Below, piece by piece: positions 1 to 8,751 of a DNA stretch of 29,279 nt. Source of the stretch: Chitinophagaceae bacterium UBA2793 (GTDB lineage Bacteria > Bacteroidota > Bacteroidia > Chitinophagales > Chitinophagaceae). How positions within the stretch are numbered: position 1 is the stretch's first letter; each line of letters opens with the position of its first letter. Position numbers and translations under genes: made by a program. A model generated the notes under the pieces. The model was not told where the DNA came from. It worked only from the letters and a program-made list of their open reading frames with translations, and did no database searches. The stretch spans positions 13,130-42,408 of the forward strand of contig DEHT01000073.1 of the NCBI GenBank assembly GCA_002352045.1, given 5' to 3'.

Positions 1-1
1 T

Positions 2-580
2 CAAACAGTAGTAACCGAAGAAAAGAAAGATGCCAATATTTTTAAAAAATTATTTGGAACCAAAAAATCTCAAAGCAATCAATATTTCAATAAGCTTAAA
101 GCAGTAATGGCCTTTAAAGGAACATCCTTGCTTGCCATTGCCACCGAACAGGAAATAGCCTTAGTAAAATTATTAGAGTACAACGATCTTGCAACCGATG
201 GCCTTTTGCACGAAGACCAATGGGTTTACTTAGAGAAAAAACATAAAGAAGGTAATAGAGATTCCTATACTGCTTTACAGGATGAACGCTTGTACGATGC
301 AGCCCAAACCAATGGAGTTCAATTGGCAATGCTGGCACAGTACAACAATCTTTCATTGGAAAGTAAGTTGAAACAAGGAGATGTAATAAAATTGAAACCG
401 GGTGTTGTAATTGAAAATAATAAGAGTAATGCCCTAAATAAAACGCATGAGGTACAAGCAAAGGAAGGGCTTTATGGCATTGCAAAAAAATACAACGTAT
501 CGGTAAATGAATTAAAAACCTGGAATAATTTACAAGACGATGGTTTAAAACCGGGGCAGCAATTAATAATAGCAAAATAG
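2..580 (+). CDS. LysM-repeat cell-wall protein, C-terminal part (5' end outside window)
   Basis: The frame is open from the first bases of the window to the stop at 580, so the methionine at 107 is internal and the gene begins upstream. The visible 192 residues hold a Lys-rich linker and then two degenerate LysM-like units and one clear one. The clear unit is C-terminal, starting near THEVQAKEGLYGIAKKYNVS and ending LKPGQQLIIAK. LysM modules bind N-acetylglucosamine-containing glycans such as peptidoglycan. In Bacteroidota, LysM arrays of this kind commonly follow a glucosaminidase domain, so a secreted peptidoglycan hydrolase is plausible, but the catalytic part is not in view. hpt starts 5 bases after the stop, which suggests co-transcription. 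Confidence 0.8.
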   Translation, partial: QTVVTEEKKDANIFKKLFGTKKSQSNQYFNKLKAVMAFKGTSLLAIATEQEIALVKLLEYNDLATDGLLHEDQWVYLEKKHKEGNRDSYTALQDERLYDAAQTNGVQLAMLAQYNNLSLESKLKQGDVIKLKPGVVIENNKSNALNKTHEVQAKEGLYGIAKKYNVSVNELKTWNNLQDDGLKPGQQLIIAK

Positions 581-585
581 AACGC

Positions 586-1125
586 ATGGCAACTATTAAA
601 GTATTTGATAAAACATTTGAGCCATATATTTCTGCAGTAAAATTGGCAGAGCAAATAAAAAGACTAGGAGAAGAAATAAACAGAGATTATGCCGGAAAGA
701 AACCGCTCATTATTGCCATATTGAATGGCTCATTCATGTTTGCATCCGATTTGTTTAAAGAGCTGAACTGCGACCCCGAAATTTGTTTTATAAAATTAGC
801 ATCTTACAAGGGCACTAAAAGTACCGGCAATGTAATTACATCTATCGGGCTCGATGAACCATTAAAAGACAGGCATGTGTTGGTGCTGGAAGATATTGTT
901 GACACCGGTAAAACCCTTAGTGAGTTTTTACCTCAGTTGGTAAATCAGCAACCGGCTTCATTAAAAATAGTGTCGTTGTTGCATAAACCGGAAGCACTCG
1001 AGTATCCTTTAACCATCGATTACCTGGGTTTTAGCGTACCCAATAAATTTTTGCTGGGTTATGGTCTGGATTTTGATGGAAAAGCAAGGAACTTACCCGA
1101 AATTTATCAATTGACAGAGGATTAG
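586..1125 (+). CDS. hpt: Hypoxanthine phosphoribosyltransferase
   Basis: A 179-residue cytoplasmic purine-salvage enzyme that converts hypoxanthine or guanine plus PRPP to IMP or GMP. The PRPP-binding loop VLVLEDIVDTGKTL, with the acidic pair and TGKT, lies around residues 98-112. An earlier ILNGSFMFASDL stretch matches the family's flexible-loop region. The length is usual for bacterial Hpt. It starts with ATG 5 bases downstream of the LysM gene, so it is probably translated from the same transcript. Nothing unusual was seen. Confidence 0.93.
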   Translation: MATIKVFDKTFEPYISAVKLAEQIKRLGEEINRDYAGKKPLIIAILNGSFMFASDLFKELNCDPEICFIKLASYKGTKSTGNVITSIGLDEPLKDRHVLVLEDIVDTGKTLSEFLPQLVNQQPASLKIVSLLHKPEALEYPLTIDYLGFSVPNKFLLGYGLDFDGKARNLPEIYQLTED

Positions 1126-1138
1126 TGAAATACATTTG
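1111..1138 (+). promoter_or_regulatory. Candidate Bacteroidota promoter for the vWA gene
   Basis: A perfect TAnnTTTG -7 box (TACATTTG, 1131-1138) has a TTG at 1111-1113, 17 bases upstream. It overlaps the end of hpt and points at the following gene. Transcription would start around 1143-1146. The spacer is slightly shorter than the usual 19-21 bases, so this is a candidate only. Confidence 0.4.
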
Positions 1139-1187
1139 ATAAAATTTCGTTTTGGTAAGAAATAACTATTGTGTTAACTGTTATTGC

Positions 1188-2948
1188 TTGAAAAAACTAA
1201 GTATATATTGTATTGCCATACTGTTTGCACAGGCTGCAAATGGGCAATACTATCTTAGAGGAGAAATAAAAAGCGATAAAAAGATGCCCTTGCAAAACGT
1301 AAGTATCTTTCTCCATTCTTCCAAACAACTTTTTCATTCCGGCAGTTATGGTAGTTTTGGTTTTACGGTTGCTAAGGCATACGATTCCCTTACTTTATCG
1401 CTGGAAGGATATGAATCGAAATCGGTTTATGTAAAAACCTCCGACTGGCAAAACTTTGTGCTAAAATCAACCTCCGATGCTGCCACCAAATCTAAACAAA
1501 AACTAATTTCACTTACTAAAAATCAGTCACAAAACACCCGAAACGATTGGTTCACTCGAAATGAAACTTATTTTCAATTAATAGAAAACGATCAGGTTGT
1601 TACTGCAAAGTTTCCTACAACCGGCTTTTCTTTAAATATAAATACAGCTTCTTACAGCAATGTTCGGCGATTTATAAATATGCGGAGCAAAGTGCCGCCC
1701 GATGCAGTAAGAGTTGAAGAAATGGTGAACTATTTTAACCTTTGCTACAAGGAGCCCCCACCTAACGAAACTTTCAACATGAGCACCCGCTTAACGGCTT
1801 GCCCATGGAATGCTCAAAAACAATTGCTGTTTATAAATTTAAATGCAAAAAAACTTCAACTCAATCAAATAGCTCCTGGCAATTTTGTTTTTTTAATTGA
1901 TGTTTCGGGTAGTATGGATGACGTAAAAAGATTGCCATTGCTAAAAGCTGCATTTCAATCATTAGTTAAAAATTTAAGGCCACAGGATACGGTATCCATT
2001 GTTACTTATGGTGGCTCTGTGGCGGTATGGCTGCAACCAACATCGGGTGCCGAAAAACAAAAAATTATAAAATCTATTGAAGAATTAACCGCCGCAGGTG
2101 ATACACCCGGAGAGTCGGCCATTCGCATGGCTTACCAATTGGCAGAAAATACATTTATTAAAAACGGCAACAACAGGGTGATACTTGCTACCGATGGCGA
2201 CTTTAATGTAGGCGAAACTTCAGAAAAAGCATTAGACGAATTAATTACCAAGAAAAAACAGTCGGGTGTTTTTCTTACCTGCCTGGGTGTGGGCATGGGA
2301 AATTTTAAAGATTCAAAATTGCAAACCCTTGCCAAAAAGGGCAATGGAAATTATGCCTACTTAGACGACCAAATGGAAGCTGAAAAAGTGCTGGTGAAAG
2401 AATTGACTCAAACTTTTTATGCCGTTGCCGATGATGTGTACATGAATGTGAACTTCAACCCCGCAATGGTAAAAGAATACCGCCTAATTGGATTCGATAA
2501 TAAAAGAGAAGCACTCAACGAAATGAATGGCGAATTGGAAGGAGGCGAAATTGGAAGCGGAAACAGCACCATTGCTATTTTTGAAATATTACCAACCGAA
2601 CAAAATATTAAAACCACCGGCACTACGGTGGCCGATGATATTGCTAATATTCAATTTAAGTATGGACTGTGCAACGATACAGCTACCAAAACAATAAATT
2701 ATCCTGTAAAAGACAATTTTGTAGCGTTTGACCAATTAGAAACTTCTTTACGCTTTGCCACTGCCGTTGCCATTTTTGGCTTAAAAATTAAACAGTCAAA
2801 ATATGCTCCCTCAATGTATTGGGAAGATTTGTTAGCTATTGCACTTTCATCGGCAGACAGGTCGGATTATCTCCAAAATGAATTTATTGGCTTAATAGAA
2901 AAAACGCAAAAAATATATCCCGAAAAAAAGAAAAAGAAGAAGAAGTAA
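1188..2948 (+). CDS. Secreted YfbK-like von Willebrand factor A domain protein
   Basis: No ATG is available near the 5' end. The frame opens after a stop at 1140, with TTG codons at 1152 and 1188. I chose 1188 because it gives a compact signal peptide (KKLSIYCIAILFAQAANGQ). Next comes a short carboxypeptidase-regulatory-like beta domain (roughly residues 20-100). Then comes the vWF_A N-terminal region typical of the E. coli YfbK family (FSLNINTASYSNVRRFINM, PPDAVRVEEMVNYF). The vWA domain follows, with the MIDAS motif DVSGSM near residue 238 and TDGDFNVG further on. The C-terminal part matches the DUF3520-type region, and the protein ends in a run of seven lysines. Family members are exported proteins of unclear function; metal-dependent protein binding is the usual inference. 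It is convergent with, and one base away from, the minus-strand gene ending at 2950. Confidence 0.82.
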   Translation: MKKLSIYCIAILFAQAANGQYYLRGEIKSDKKMPLQNVSIFLHSSKQLFHSGSYGSFGFTVAKAYDSLTLSLEGYESKSVYVKTSDWQNFVLKSTSDAATKSKQKLISLTKNQSQNTRNDWFTRNETYFQLIENDQVVTAKFPTTGFSLNINTASYSNVRRFINMRSKVPPDAVRVEEMVNYFNLCYKEPPPNETFNMSTRLTACPWNAQKQLLFINLNAKKLQLNQIAPGNFVFLIDVSGSMDDVKRLPLLKAAFQSLVKNLRPQDTVSIVTYGGSVAVWLQPTSGAEKQKIIKSIEELTAAGDTPGESAIRMAYQLAENTFIKNGNNRVILATDGDFNVGETSEKALDELITKKKQSGVFLTCLGVGMGNFKDSKLQTLAKKGNGNYAYLDDQMEAEKVLVKELTQTFYAVADDVYMNVNFNPAMVKEYRLIGFDNKREALNEMNGELEGGEIGSGNSTIAIFEILPTEQNIKTTGTTVADDIANIQFKYGLCNDTATKTINYPVKDNFVAFDQLETSLRFATAVAIFGLKIKQSKYAPSMYWEDLLAIALSSADRSDYLQNEFIGLIEKTQKIYPEKKKKKKK

Positions 2949-2949
2949 T

Positions 2950-4740
2950 TTATAAACTACCTTCTGTTACTTCTTTCAATTTGTTTTTTACTTTTTCTAA
3001 TGCTTCCGCAAAATTACTCCCGTTTATTTTAGCTTCTATACTTTTATAATATTGAATACCCGCTTGCAGGTTTTGAATAAAGTTGTGGTAATATTTTTTT
3101 CGTTGTTCCATTTGATTATTTAGCCGGTCTTGCTCCATTTCATTTTTCATAAATTGGATATACAAGTTTAATTCGGCAATAAACAGGTGTGGTCTTTGTG
3201 GATTGGTTACTACATTGGCCCTGCCATAAATATGATCTACCATTGTTTTGAGCGAAACGGTTTTTGAAAAGTTTTCAATATTGGGCCCCGGGCAAATACT
3301 CACAGCCGTTTGTGTTTTTAAAAAAGGGTGTTCGTAACTGATAGGAGCCGCATTGCAAAGGCTCACACAAAGGCATTCCTTATCCAACACTTCTTGTTCC
3401 TGTCGCTTATAGGTTGCCGCCGGAAGATTGAGCGATTGCAATTGCGCAATTTTCAATCGCTGGTATTTTTGCGATGCAGTGCAAATGGGCTCTTTGGTAA
3501 ACTCTGTATTAAATGCCAGGTGTTTTTCGGTGCAGGGGCTTCCGGGTTTGCCAGCATCAATCCTACGTTGTTTTTCAATATCGGAGCTGGTACCTTTTAA
3601 ATAATAAAACCGTACACCCAATGGCGAATTTTTGCTCAATACCACATCCTTTGCTTTTGCATTGCATAATAATTGCATCGTGTGTTCATCTACGGTAGTA
3701 GCCTCCGGTACTAATAAAAACGGTGTACCCCAACCGGTGCTTTGCAATCCATAATATTGGCGAAGCAATTTATCTTCTTCATAAGTGCCAATGCCTCCCT
3801 GGGCCGAAATACTTATTGCAGGAGGGTTTGCAGGGAATGCCATATTTTTTCTTTGAAGAGCTGGTACATAAATCTCATAAAGCGCATCCATTAACTCCTG
3901 TCTTTTGGTTTTAAATTCTTCTAATACCGGCCCCATTAAAAAACCTTCAGAAGCAAAAGCATGGCCTCCGCAATTGAGCCCCGATTCAATTCTAAATTCA
4001 CTTACCCATATTCCTTTTTTTGCCAGGTATTTACCCTGTATCAAAGCCGAACGATAGTCGCTCACCTTAATCACTATCCGCTTATTAAAACTGCCATCGG
4101 CATTTTGATAAAATTCATTGCATTGTTCCAGGTAATTATACAAGCGGGGATTCATACCGGCAGAAAATATAATGGAAGAATGATTTAATGTACTGTTGGC
4201 ATAGCCTCTTAAGGCGGTAACTGCATCCGAACCATCGGCAATTGGTTCTCCCTGTTTGTTTACCACATCACGGTCAACCTTGGTCATAATATTTACATCA
4301 ATACTGCCCGGCTGCATTTGGCTACGCAGTTGTTGTTCTAAATTTTCCTTTAAAGCGGGGTCGGCAGTTTTACCCAATTGATAATAGAGTTGTTTCAATT
4401 TGCTTTCTTCAGGCAACATTTCAAAATACTGTACTATTTCGGCACCTGCTTCAAAAGCTGATGATTTTAATTTTTCAAATTGCTCCTGCACCATTTTATT
4501 TACAAGGTTCAAATAATCGGTAATTCTTTTTGCCCGATAATCCGGCTCCTTAGTGCCAATGGGCAGGTAGGCTTTTCCTTGTTGTTTATAATAATGACTA
4601 CGCATCATTTCTATAAGCCGGTCTTCTACTATGGATATTACCGATGATATTCCAAAGTGGGCTACTTTAATGGGCGAATCAATAGTAAATGCAAGGCCCA
4701 TTACGGGAATATGAAAACTGTGTACTGCTGCTGTTGTCAT
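2950..4740 (-). CDS. Uncharacterised 596-residue protein with a nitronate monooxygenase/FabK-like core
   Basis: I do not recognise a named family for the full length. Several segments follow the order seen in nitronate monooxygenase/FabK FMN-dependent TIM barrels, including the short one at 27939-28883 in this window. These are an N-terminal PVMGLAFTIDSPIKVAHFG (residues 12-30), SSIIFSAGMNPRLYNYLE (188-205; compare IVFSSAGNPKTYTSLL), SGLNCGGHAF (253-262; compare EGFEAGGHNG) and ISISAQGGIGTYEEDKL (309-325; compare IPVIAAGGIATGRQM). The protein is about twice the usual length because of insertions and a helical C-terminus. Cysteines at about 403, 420, 456, 458, 462 and 483 could be structural or bind metal. 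No signal peptide is seen, so it is probably cytoplasmic. It is the last gene of the minus-strand nor cluster, 69 bases after the flavin split-barrel gene. Family membership is my inference; the ORF itself is secure. Confidence 0.7.
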   Translation of the reverse strand: MTTAAVHSFHIPVMGLAFTIDSPIKVAHFGISSVISIVEDRLIEMMRSHYYKQQGKAYLPIGTKEPDYRAKRITDYLNLVNKMVQEQFEKLKSSAFEAGAEIVQYFEMLPEESKLKQLYYQLGKTADPALKENLEQQLRSQMQPGSIDVNIMTKVDRDVVNKQGEPIADGSDAVTALRGYANSTLNHSSIIFSAGMNPRLYNYLEQCNEFYQNADGSFNKRIVIKVSDYRSALIQGKYLAKKGIWVSEFRIESGLNCGGHAFASEGFLMGPVLEEFKTKRQELMDALYEIYVPALQRKNMAFPANPPAISISAQGGIGTYEEDKLLRQYYGLQSTGWGTPFLLVPEATTVDEHTMQLLCNAKAKDVVLSKNSPLGVRFYYLKGTSSDIEKQRRIDAGKPGSPCTEKHLAFNTEFTKEPICTASQKYQRLKIAQLQSLNLPAATYKRQEQEVLDKECLCVSLCNAAPISYEHPFLKTQTAVSICPGPNIENFSKTVSLKTMVDHIYGRANVVTNPQRPHLFIAELNLYIQFMKNEMEQDRLNNQMEQRKKYYHNFIQNLQAGIQYYKSIEAKINGSNFAEALEKVKNKLKEVTEGSL

Positions 4741-4809
4741 TATTGAAATTGTATGGTTTTTGAAAAATTTATTACTGATTGATTATTGGTTGCTCATAGG
4801 TATATTATT

Positions 4810-5238
4810 TTATTGGTTGTACCTGTTCCAATGCATTTTTTTTGCAAAGCCCAAAGCAGCATCAGTAAATTTGATGCTGTTGAGTTGTATTACCCATACC
4901 GCTCCGGAAATAGCCAATGCCATTGGGTTTTGTTGGTGATAGTATTGGGCTGCCTGTTTTGTATCTACATTTTCCAATGGCAATACTTCGCCTTCAAATT
5001 GCAGGCCCTTTATTAATAGCTTATTTAATTTATCGGGTAAAATGGTTCCGGAAACTGTTGGATGCCGCAACAATAGCTGTGAATGTTTTGTTTGCAACGA
5101 TGATTTAAAGTATAGCAGTTGTTCACTGCCGTTATATACATAGAAACAACTAAAACAATAAGGCTTCAAATCTTCATCTACACAGCATACGGTAGCCGAT
5201 GATTGCGTTCGTAAAAAATCTTCTATTCTTTTTGTCAT
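4810..5238 (-). CDS. YhbP/UPF0306-like flavin split-barrel protein
   Basis: A 142-residue protein resembling E. coli YhbP (UPF0306), a member of the pyridoxamine 5'-phosphate oxidase-like split-barrel superfamily. The C-terminal stretch IKFTDAALGFAKKMHW is close to the IKFTDNTLGFGKKMIW signature I recall for YhbP, and the middle shows FKSSLQTKHSQLL followed by GTILPDKLNKLLIKGLQFEGE. Such proteins usually bind FMN or a related cofactor, but the reaction of this family is unknown. It lies 92 bases downstream of norF and 69 bases upstream of the 596-residue gene on the same strand. No clear terminator or promoter separates it from norF, so it may be the seventh gene of the nor transcript. Confidence 0.75.
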   Translation of the reverse strand: MTKRIEDFLRTQSSATVCCVDEDLKPYCFSCFYVYNGSEQLLYFKSSLQTKHSQLLLRHPTVSGTILPDKLNKLLIKGLQFEGEVLPLENVDTKQAAQYYHQQNPMALAISGAVWVIQLNSIKFTDAALGFAKKMHWNRYNQ

Positions 5239-5330
5239 TGTACTTTAATTATTTTAACCGGGCATTGTCGGGGTAATATTTTTTAGTTGTATAATTCTAC
5301 ATTTTTATCGCTGTAAGTAATCCGGCATTG

Positions 5331-5573
5331 TTAATATAACATTGTAATGAACACTCCACCTATAAGGCACCCATACAATACAATTAATACCTTCCAAAAA
5401 GAATGTGCATTTTTCAACTCCATAAATTGAAAAGCCACGGTTAAAAATTTTGCAATAGAAAATGCAACGATGGCCAACACAATTGTTTTTGAAATTGAAA
5501 AGGACGACAGCAAAGCCCCCGTCAATGTTAAAACTAACAGTAGTGCATAAGTGTATGTGAGTGTTTTTTGCAT
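5331..5573 (-). CDS. norF: NorF-like small membrane protein of the NO reductase cluster
   Basis: An 80-residue hydrophobic protein with three predicted membrane helices (about residues 6-25, 28-52 and 58-79). It has the cytochrome c oxidase subunit IV-like look typical of NorF. Its ATG follows the norE stop by a single base, so it is translationally coupled. In cNOR operons NorF accompanies NorE and supports full reductase activity; its biochemical role is poorly defined. Identity rests on size, topology and position after norE, since the sequence itself is low in diagnostic residues. Confidence 0.7.
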   Translation of the reverse strand: MQKTLTYTYALLLVLTLTGALLSSFSISKTIVLAIVAFSIAKFLTVAFQFMELKNAHSFWKVLIVLYGCLIGGVFITMLY

Positions 5574-5574
5574 C

Positions 5575-6156
5575 TTAAAATAATAAGTAAAGAATAGGAA
5601 ATAAAAGCAGCCATATCAAATCGCACATGTGCCAAAATGCAGTACCGGCTTCTATGTCGTCCAAAGAGGCTTTTTCTTTTTTTTGTTGAATGCCTCTTCG
5701 TATAAAAAACAGGATGACAACACCCACCAACACATGCAACCAGTGAAAGGCCGTAAGCAACCAGTAGTTCATAAAAAACGAACTATAATTCATGGTTAGC
5801 CCTGCTTCCAGTTTTTGATGGTACTCCACTATTTTCAAAACCAAAAATGCAAGTCCCGAAATAATAGCCCAACCAAAAAAGCGATTGGTTTTAGCATACA
5901 ACCCGGCTTTAAAATAATACACGGCCCTCGCCGCAAAGTATCCGCCGGTTAAAAGAAAAACAGTATTAATGGCAGCAATGGTTTTATTGAGCAATTGGCT
6001 GTGTTGATGAAACAATACCCTTTCCTGCGAACCGTAGTAAGCCAAAGCAGCTATAGCCATTCCAAAGGTTAATAGCTCTACATAAATTACAATCCAAATT
6101 AAAATGCCGCCCGGTGGATAGAATATTGATTTTTGTTGCGTACTTACCGAATCCAA
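5575..6156 (-). CDS. norE: NorE, cytochrome c oxidase subunit III-like protein
   Basis: A 193-residue membrane protein of the heme-copper oxidase subunit III family, with five hydrophobic segments and the family's FHWLHVLVGVVILFFI helix near residues 137-152. The C-terminus WHMCDLIWLLLFPILYLLF is also typical. The start is a TTG just after the norD stop codon. No in-frame ATG or GTG lies upstream before a stop, and the next methionine, near residue 33, would remove the first helix, so TTG is the most reasonable start. NorE is an accessory membrane subunit of the nitric oxide reductase operon. It overlaps nothing but is packed one base from norD and one base from norF. Confidence 0.82.
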   Translation of the reverse strand: MDSVSTQQKSIFYPPGGILIWIVIYVELLTFGMAIAALAYYGSQERVLFHQHSQLLNKTIAAINTVFLLTGGYFAARAVYYFKAGLYAKTNRFFGWAIISGLAFLVLKIVEYHQKLEAGLTMNYSSFFMNYWLLTAFHWLHVLVGVVILFFIRRGIQQKKEKASLDDIEAGTAFWHMCDLIWLLLFPILYLLF

Positions 6157-6157
6157 T

Positions 6158-7924
6158 TTATTGATGTTTTATTTTCTCATATAGTTTAGCCATTGAATGC
6201 AGCAACGCTACCGGAGAGGTTAAAATTTGATAATGATTTTGCCCAAACATTTGTGGCAAATAATATTTTGCATTGGCTTCAATTGCCAGCGCATAGGCAT
6301 TTATTTGTTGTTCGTTCAATTCACGTAAAGCCTGTTTAATATCCTGGATGCCATGCTGGCCTTCATACTTATCATAGTCGTTGGGTTTTCCATCGGAGAG
6401 CAGGATAATCCATTTGTTTCGGGTATCTGTTTGCTGCAGCCTTGCACCTGCATGACGCAGCGCCGGGCCTATACGTGTATAACCTGCCGGTTCCGCTGCG
6501 CCAATTTTATTTTTTGCTTTGCTCCATCTTTCGCCAAATTCTTTTAGTGTAATGTATGAAGTATAGTTTCGGGTTTTTGAGGAGAAACCATCAATGGCAA
6601 AATCAATATTAAACTCATGCAAAATTTCACCAAACAAAATACTCACTTCTTTTTCTACATCAATCACCCGGTTGCCGGCTGCATAGCCATCGCTTGATAA
6701 ACTAATATCGAGCAATACCAGTATGGCAATATCTTTTTCTTTTTTTCTGTTGCTAAGATAGATGCGTTCATCCGGTGATTTACGTGAATGTATATCGGCA
6801 TACATATCGGTTAATGCATCCAGGTCAAAAGATTCGCCTTGCAATTGCCTGCGCTGCTGCAGCATTTTATTATTTACACTGGTAAGCATTTTTCGCAAAC
6901 CGGTAAGTACCGTTCTGTATTTCTGCATAGTTTGCCGGTAATAGGCTGCATCTGTTTTCAACTGTGTTTTGGGATATACTTTGCAAAATGCCGGCAGGTA
7001 TTTTCTTTTTTTAAAATCCCATTCATCGTATGTAAGATGGAATCCTTTTTCATCGGTTAATGCACTTTCGGCCACCGAAGTATTCTCCACAAAATCGGCC
7101 TGATATACCGAGTGTACGGTATCATCCACCCTTACGGTAAAGTTCATGCTCATATCATCCAAAGCAGCCTGGTGATCTTCTAATTCATCTTTGCCATCAA
7201 AGTCTCTCCAGTTGCCATTGAATGCTTCGGCTGCTTCTATTTTTTCAAAACTGTGCATCAGAACATAATCTTCCTGCTGTTTTTTATCAATGGTTAGTGA
7301 AGTTATTTCTTCAACTGCTTTAGCTTGTAAGGTAGTAGCGGCTTCTATTTTTTGATGCATTGCTTTTACGGCATCATCAAAATGTTGTAGTTCGGTATCG
7401 GGTGTTTGCTCAAGTGTGTTCTTCATCCACTTACCATAGAGCCAACTACTATCTGTTTTTTTTGTTTTTTTATCAATAGGTATGTTCAGTACAAAGTAAT
7501 CGTACCATTCTAATAGCGCCGGATATTCATTGAATAATTGCTGCAATACCTGTGGTGCTGTTTCAATGGCTTTTGATGAAGAAAGGATTTCGTCTGCTGC
7601 GTTCGGTGGCCAGTTGAGCTGAAGTTGTTTTTGTACACACAGGTAAAGGGTTCTAAAAATGTAGAACCTTTTGTTCCATTCTTTGGTTTCAAAAAGTGCA
7701 ATAGCTGCGGGCAAAAAAAAGTTTTTGTTTTTGTAGCCGCCTTCTCTTTCTGCGGCATACATTTCAATAGCGCAGCCACATACTGCTCTTGCAAGTAAGC
7801 TAAGCCTTGGCTTTATATCGGTAAGGCATACCTGCTTTTTCAAACGCTCTGCATCGTTTAGTTGCCTGTGCTTAAAAAACTGTACTGCCTTTTTAAATAG
7901 TATTTCATCTAATTCAAATCCCAT
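6158..7924 (-). CDS. norD: NorD, vWA-domain activation protein for nitric oxide reductase
   Basis: A large cytoplasmic protein of about 588 residues with a C-terminal vWA domain. The MIDAS motif LVLLDISLSSDG lies about 180 residues from the C-terminus, followed by a TRIGPALRHAGARL segment and IILLSDGKPND. The N-terminal two thirds is the acidic, helix-rich NorD region. Together with the AAA+ protein NorQ it forms a MoxR/vWA chaperone pair that inserts the non-heme iron FeB into NorB. I start at the ATG at 7924. An upstream in-frame GTG at 7954 would add 10 residues and overlap norQ by 19 bases, and cannot be excluded. Confidence 0.88.
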   Translation of the reverse strand: MGFELDEILFKKAVQFFKHRQLNDAERLKKQVCLTDIKPRLSLLARAVCGCAIEMYAAEREGGYKNKNFFLPAAIALFETKEWNKRFYIFRTLYLCVQKQLQLNWPPNAADEILSSSKAIETAPQVLQQLFNEYPALLEWYDYFVLNIPIDKKTKKTDSSWLYGKWMKNTLEQTPDTELQHFDDAVKAMHQKIEAATTLQAKAVEEITSLTIDKKQQEDYVLMHSFEKIEAAEAFNGNWRDFDGKDELEDHQAALDDMSMNFTVRVDDTVHSVYQADFVENTSVAESALTDEKGFHLTYDEWDFKKRKYLPAFCKVYPKTQLKTDAAYYRQTMQKYRTVLTGLRKMLTSVNNKMLQQRRQLQGESFDLDALTDMYADIHSRKSPDERIYLSNRKKEKDIAILVLLDISLSSDGYAAGNRVIDVEKEVSILFGEILHEFNIDFAIDGFSSKTRNYTSYITLKEFGERWSKAKNKIGAAEPAGYTRIGPALRHAGARLQQTDTRNKWIILLSDGKPNDYDKYEGQHGIQDIKQALRELNEQQINAYALAIEANAKYYLPQMFGQNHYQILTSPVALLHSMAKLYEKIKHQ

Positions 7925-7935
7925 GATGCGGTAGG

Positions 7936-8721
7936 TTAAATCATCAAATCGCACAAATCTTTTAATGCCTCAATAGTATCGGGTTCATCAGTTAATGGTT
8001 GCACTATGGCCACATGCACTGCAAGGCGTTTGCCCAAACCATTTTGAATGAGTTTTGCTGCATCTACCAACAGCCTGGTTGATACTGTTTCTGCAAGCCC
8101 CAACTCGGTGAGGTTTCTTATTTTGGTGCCAATGGCCACCAGCTTTTGGGCAGTTTCTTTTTCAATACCCGATTCCTGCATTAAAATTTCGGCTTCAATT
8201 TTAGCTTGTGGGTAATCAAACTGCAATGCCACAAAACGCTGTCGGGTAGAAGGCTTCAGCTCTTTATATCCTTTTTGATAGCCGGGGTTAAAGGATGCTA
8301 TCATTTGAAAATCAGGGTGTGCTTTAATGGTTTCGCCCAGTTTATCAATAAACAATTCCCGGCGATGGTCGGTAAGCGAATGGATGGCTACAATTACATC
8401 GGGCCTGGCCTCTGCCACTTCATCTAAATATAAAATATAACCATTTCTAACGGCAATGGTTAGCGGCCCATCAATCCAAATGGTTTCGGCGCCTTTAATG
8501 ATAAAGCGGCCTATTAAATCGGTAGCCGATGTTTCTTCATGACAACTTACAGTAATTAATTTTTTATCTACCTCATTGGCCATGTACTCTACAAACCTGC
8601 TTTTGCCCGAGCCGGTTGGGCCTTTTAAAAGCAAAGGCAGATTTAATGTACTGGCATGATGAAATACTTCTACCTCGGTGCCTATGGCTTTATAAAAAAC
8701 TGTTTTTTCTTCTACTAACAT
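7936..8721 (-). CDS. norQ: NorQ, MoxR-type AAA+ ATPase for nitric oxide reductase activation
   Basis: A 261-residue MoxR-family ATPase. Walker A is GPTGSGKS at residues 34-41, and Walker B is ILYLDE ending with D100-E101. The family segment KPSTRQRFVALQFDYP with its arginines follows. NorQ works with NorD to mature the NorB active site. The gene begins with ATG 92 bases downstream of norB. A strong inverted repeat sits in that gap (8752-8793), so its expression may be lower than that of norCB. The stop lies 11 bases before the preferred norD ATG. Confidence 0.9.
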   Translation of the reverse strand: MLVEEKTVFYKAIGTEVEVFHHASTLNLPLLLKGPTGSGKSRFVEYMANEVDKKLITVSCHEETSATDLIGRFIIKGAETIWIDGPLTIAVRNGYILYLDEVAEARPDVIVAIHSLTDHRRELFIDKLGETIKAHPDFQMIASFNPGYQKGYKELKPSTRQRFVALQFDYPQAKIEAEILMQESGIEKETAQKLVAIGTKIRNLTELGLAETVSTRLLVDAAKLIQNGLGKRLAVHVAIVQPLTDEPDTIEALKDLCDLMI

Positions 8722-8751
8722 TGTTTATCATTTATACATTTTAAGAAAACA

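Noticed and set aside
114..587. Long minus-strand ORF opposite the LysM gene
   Set aside because: Its sequence has no domain or signal, and the plus-strand frame has clear LysM motifs.
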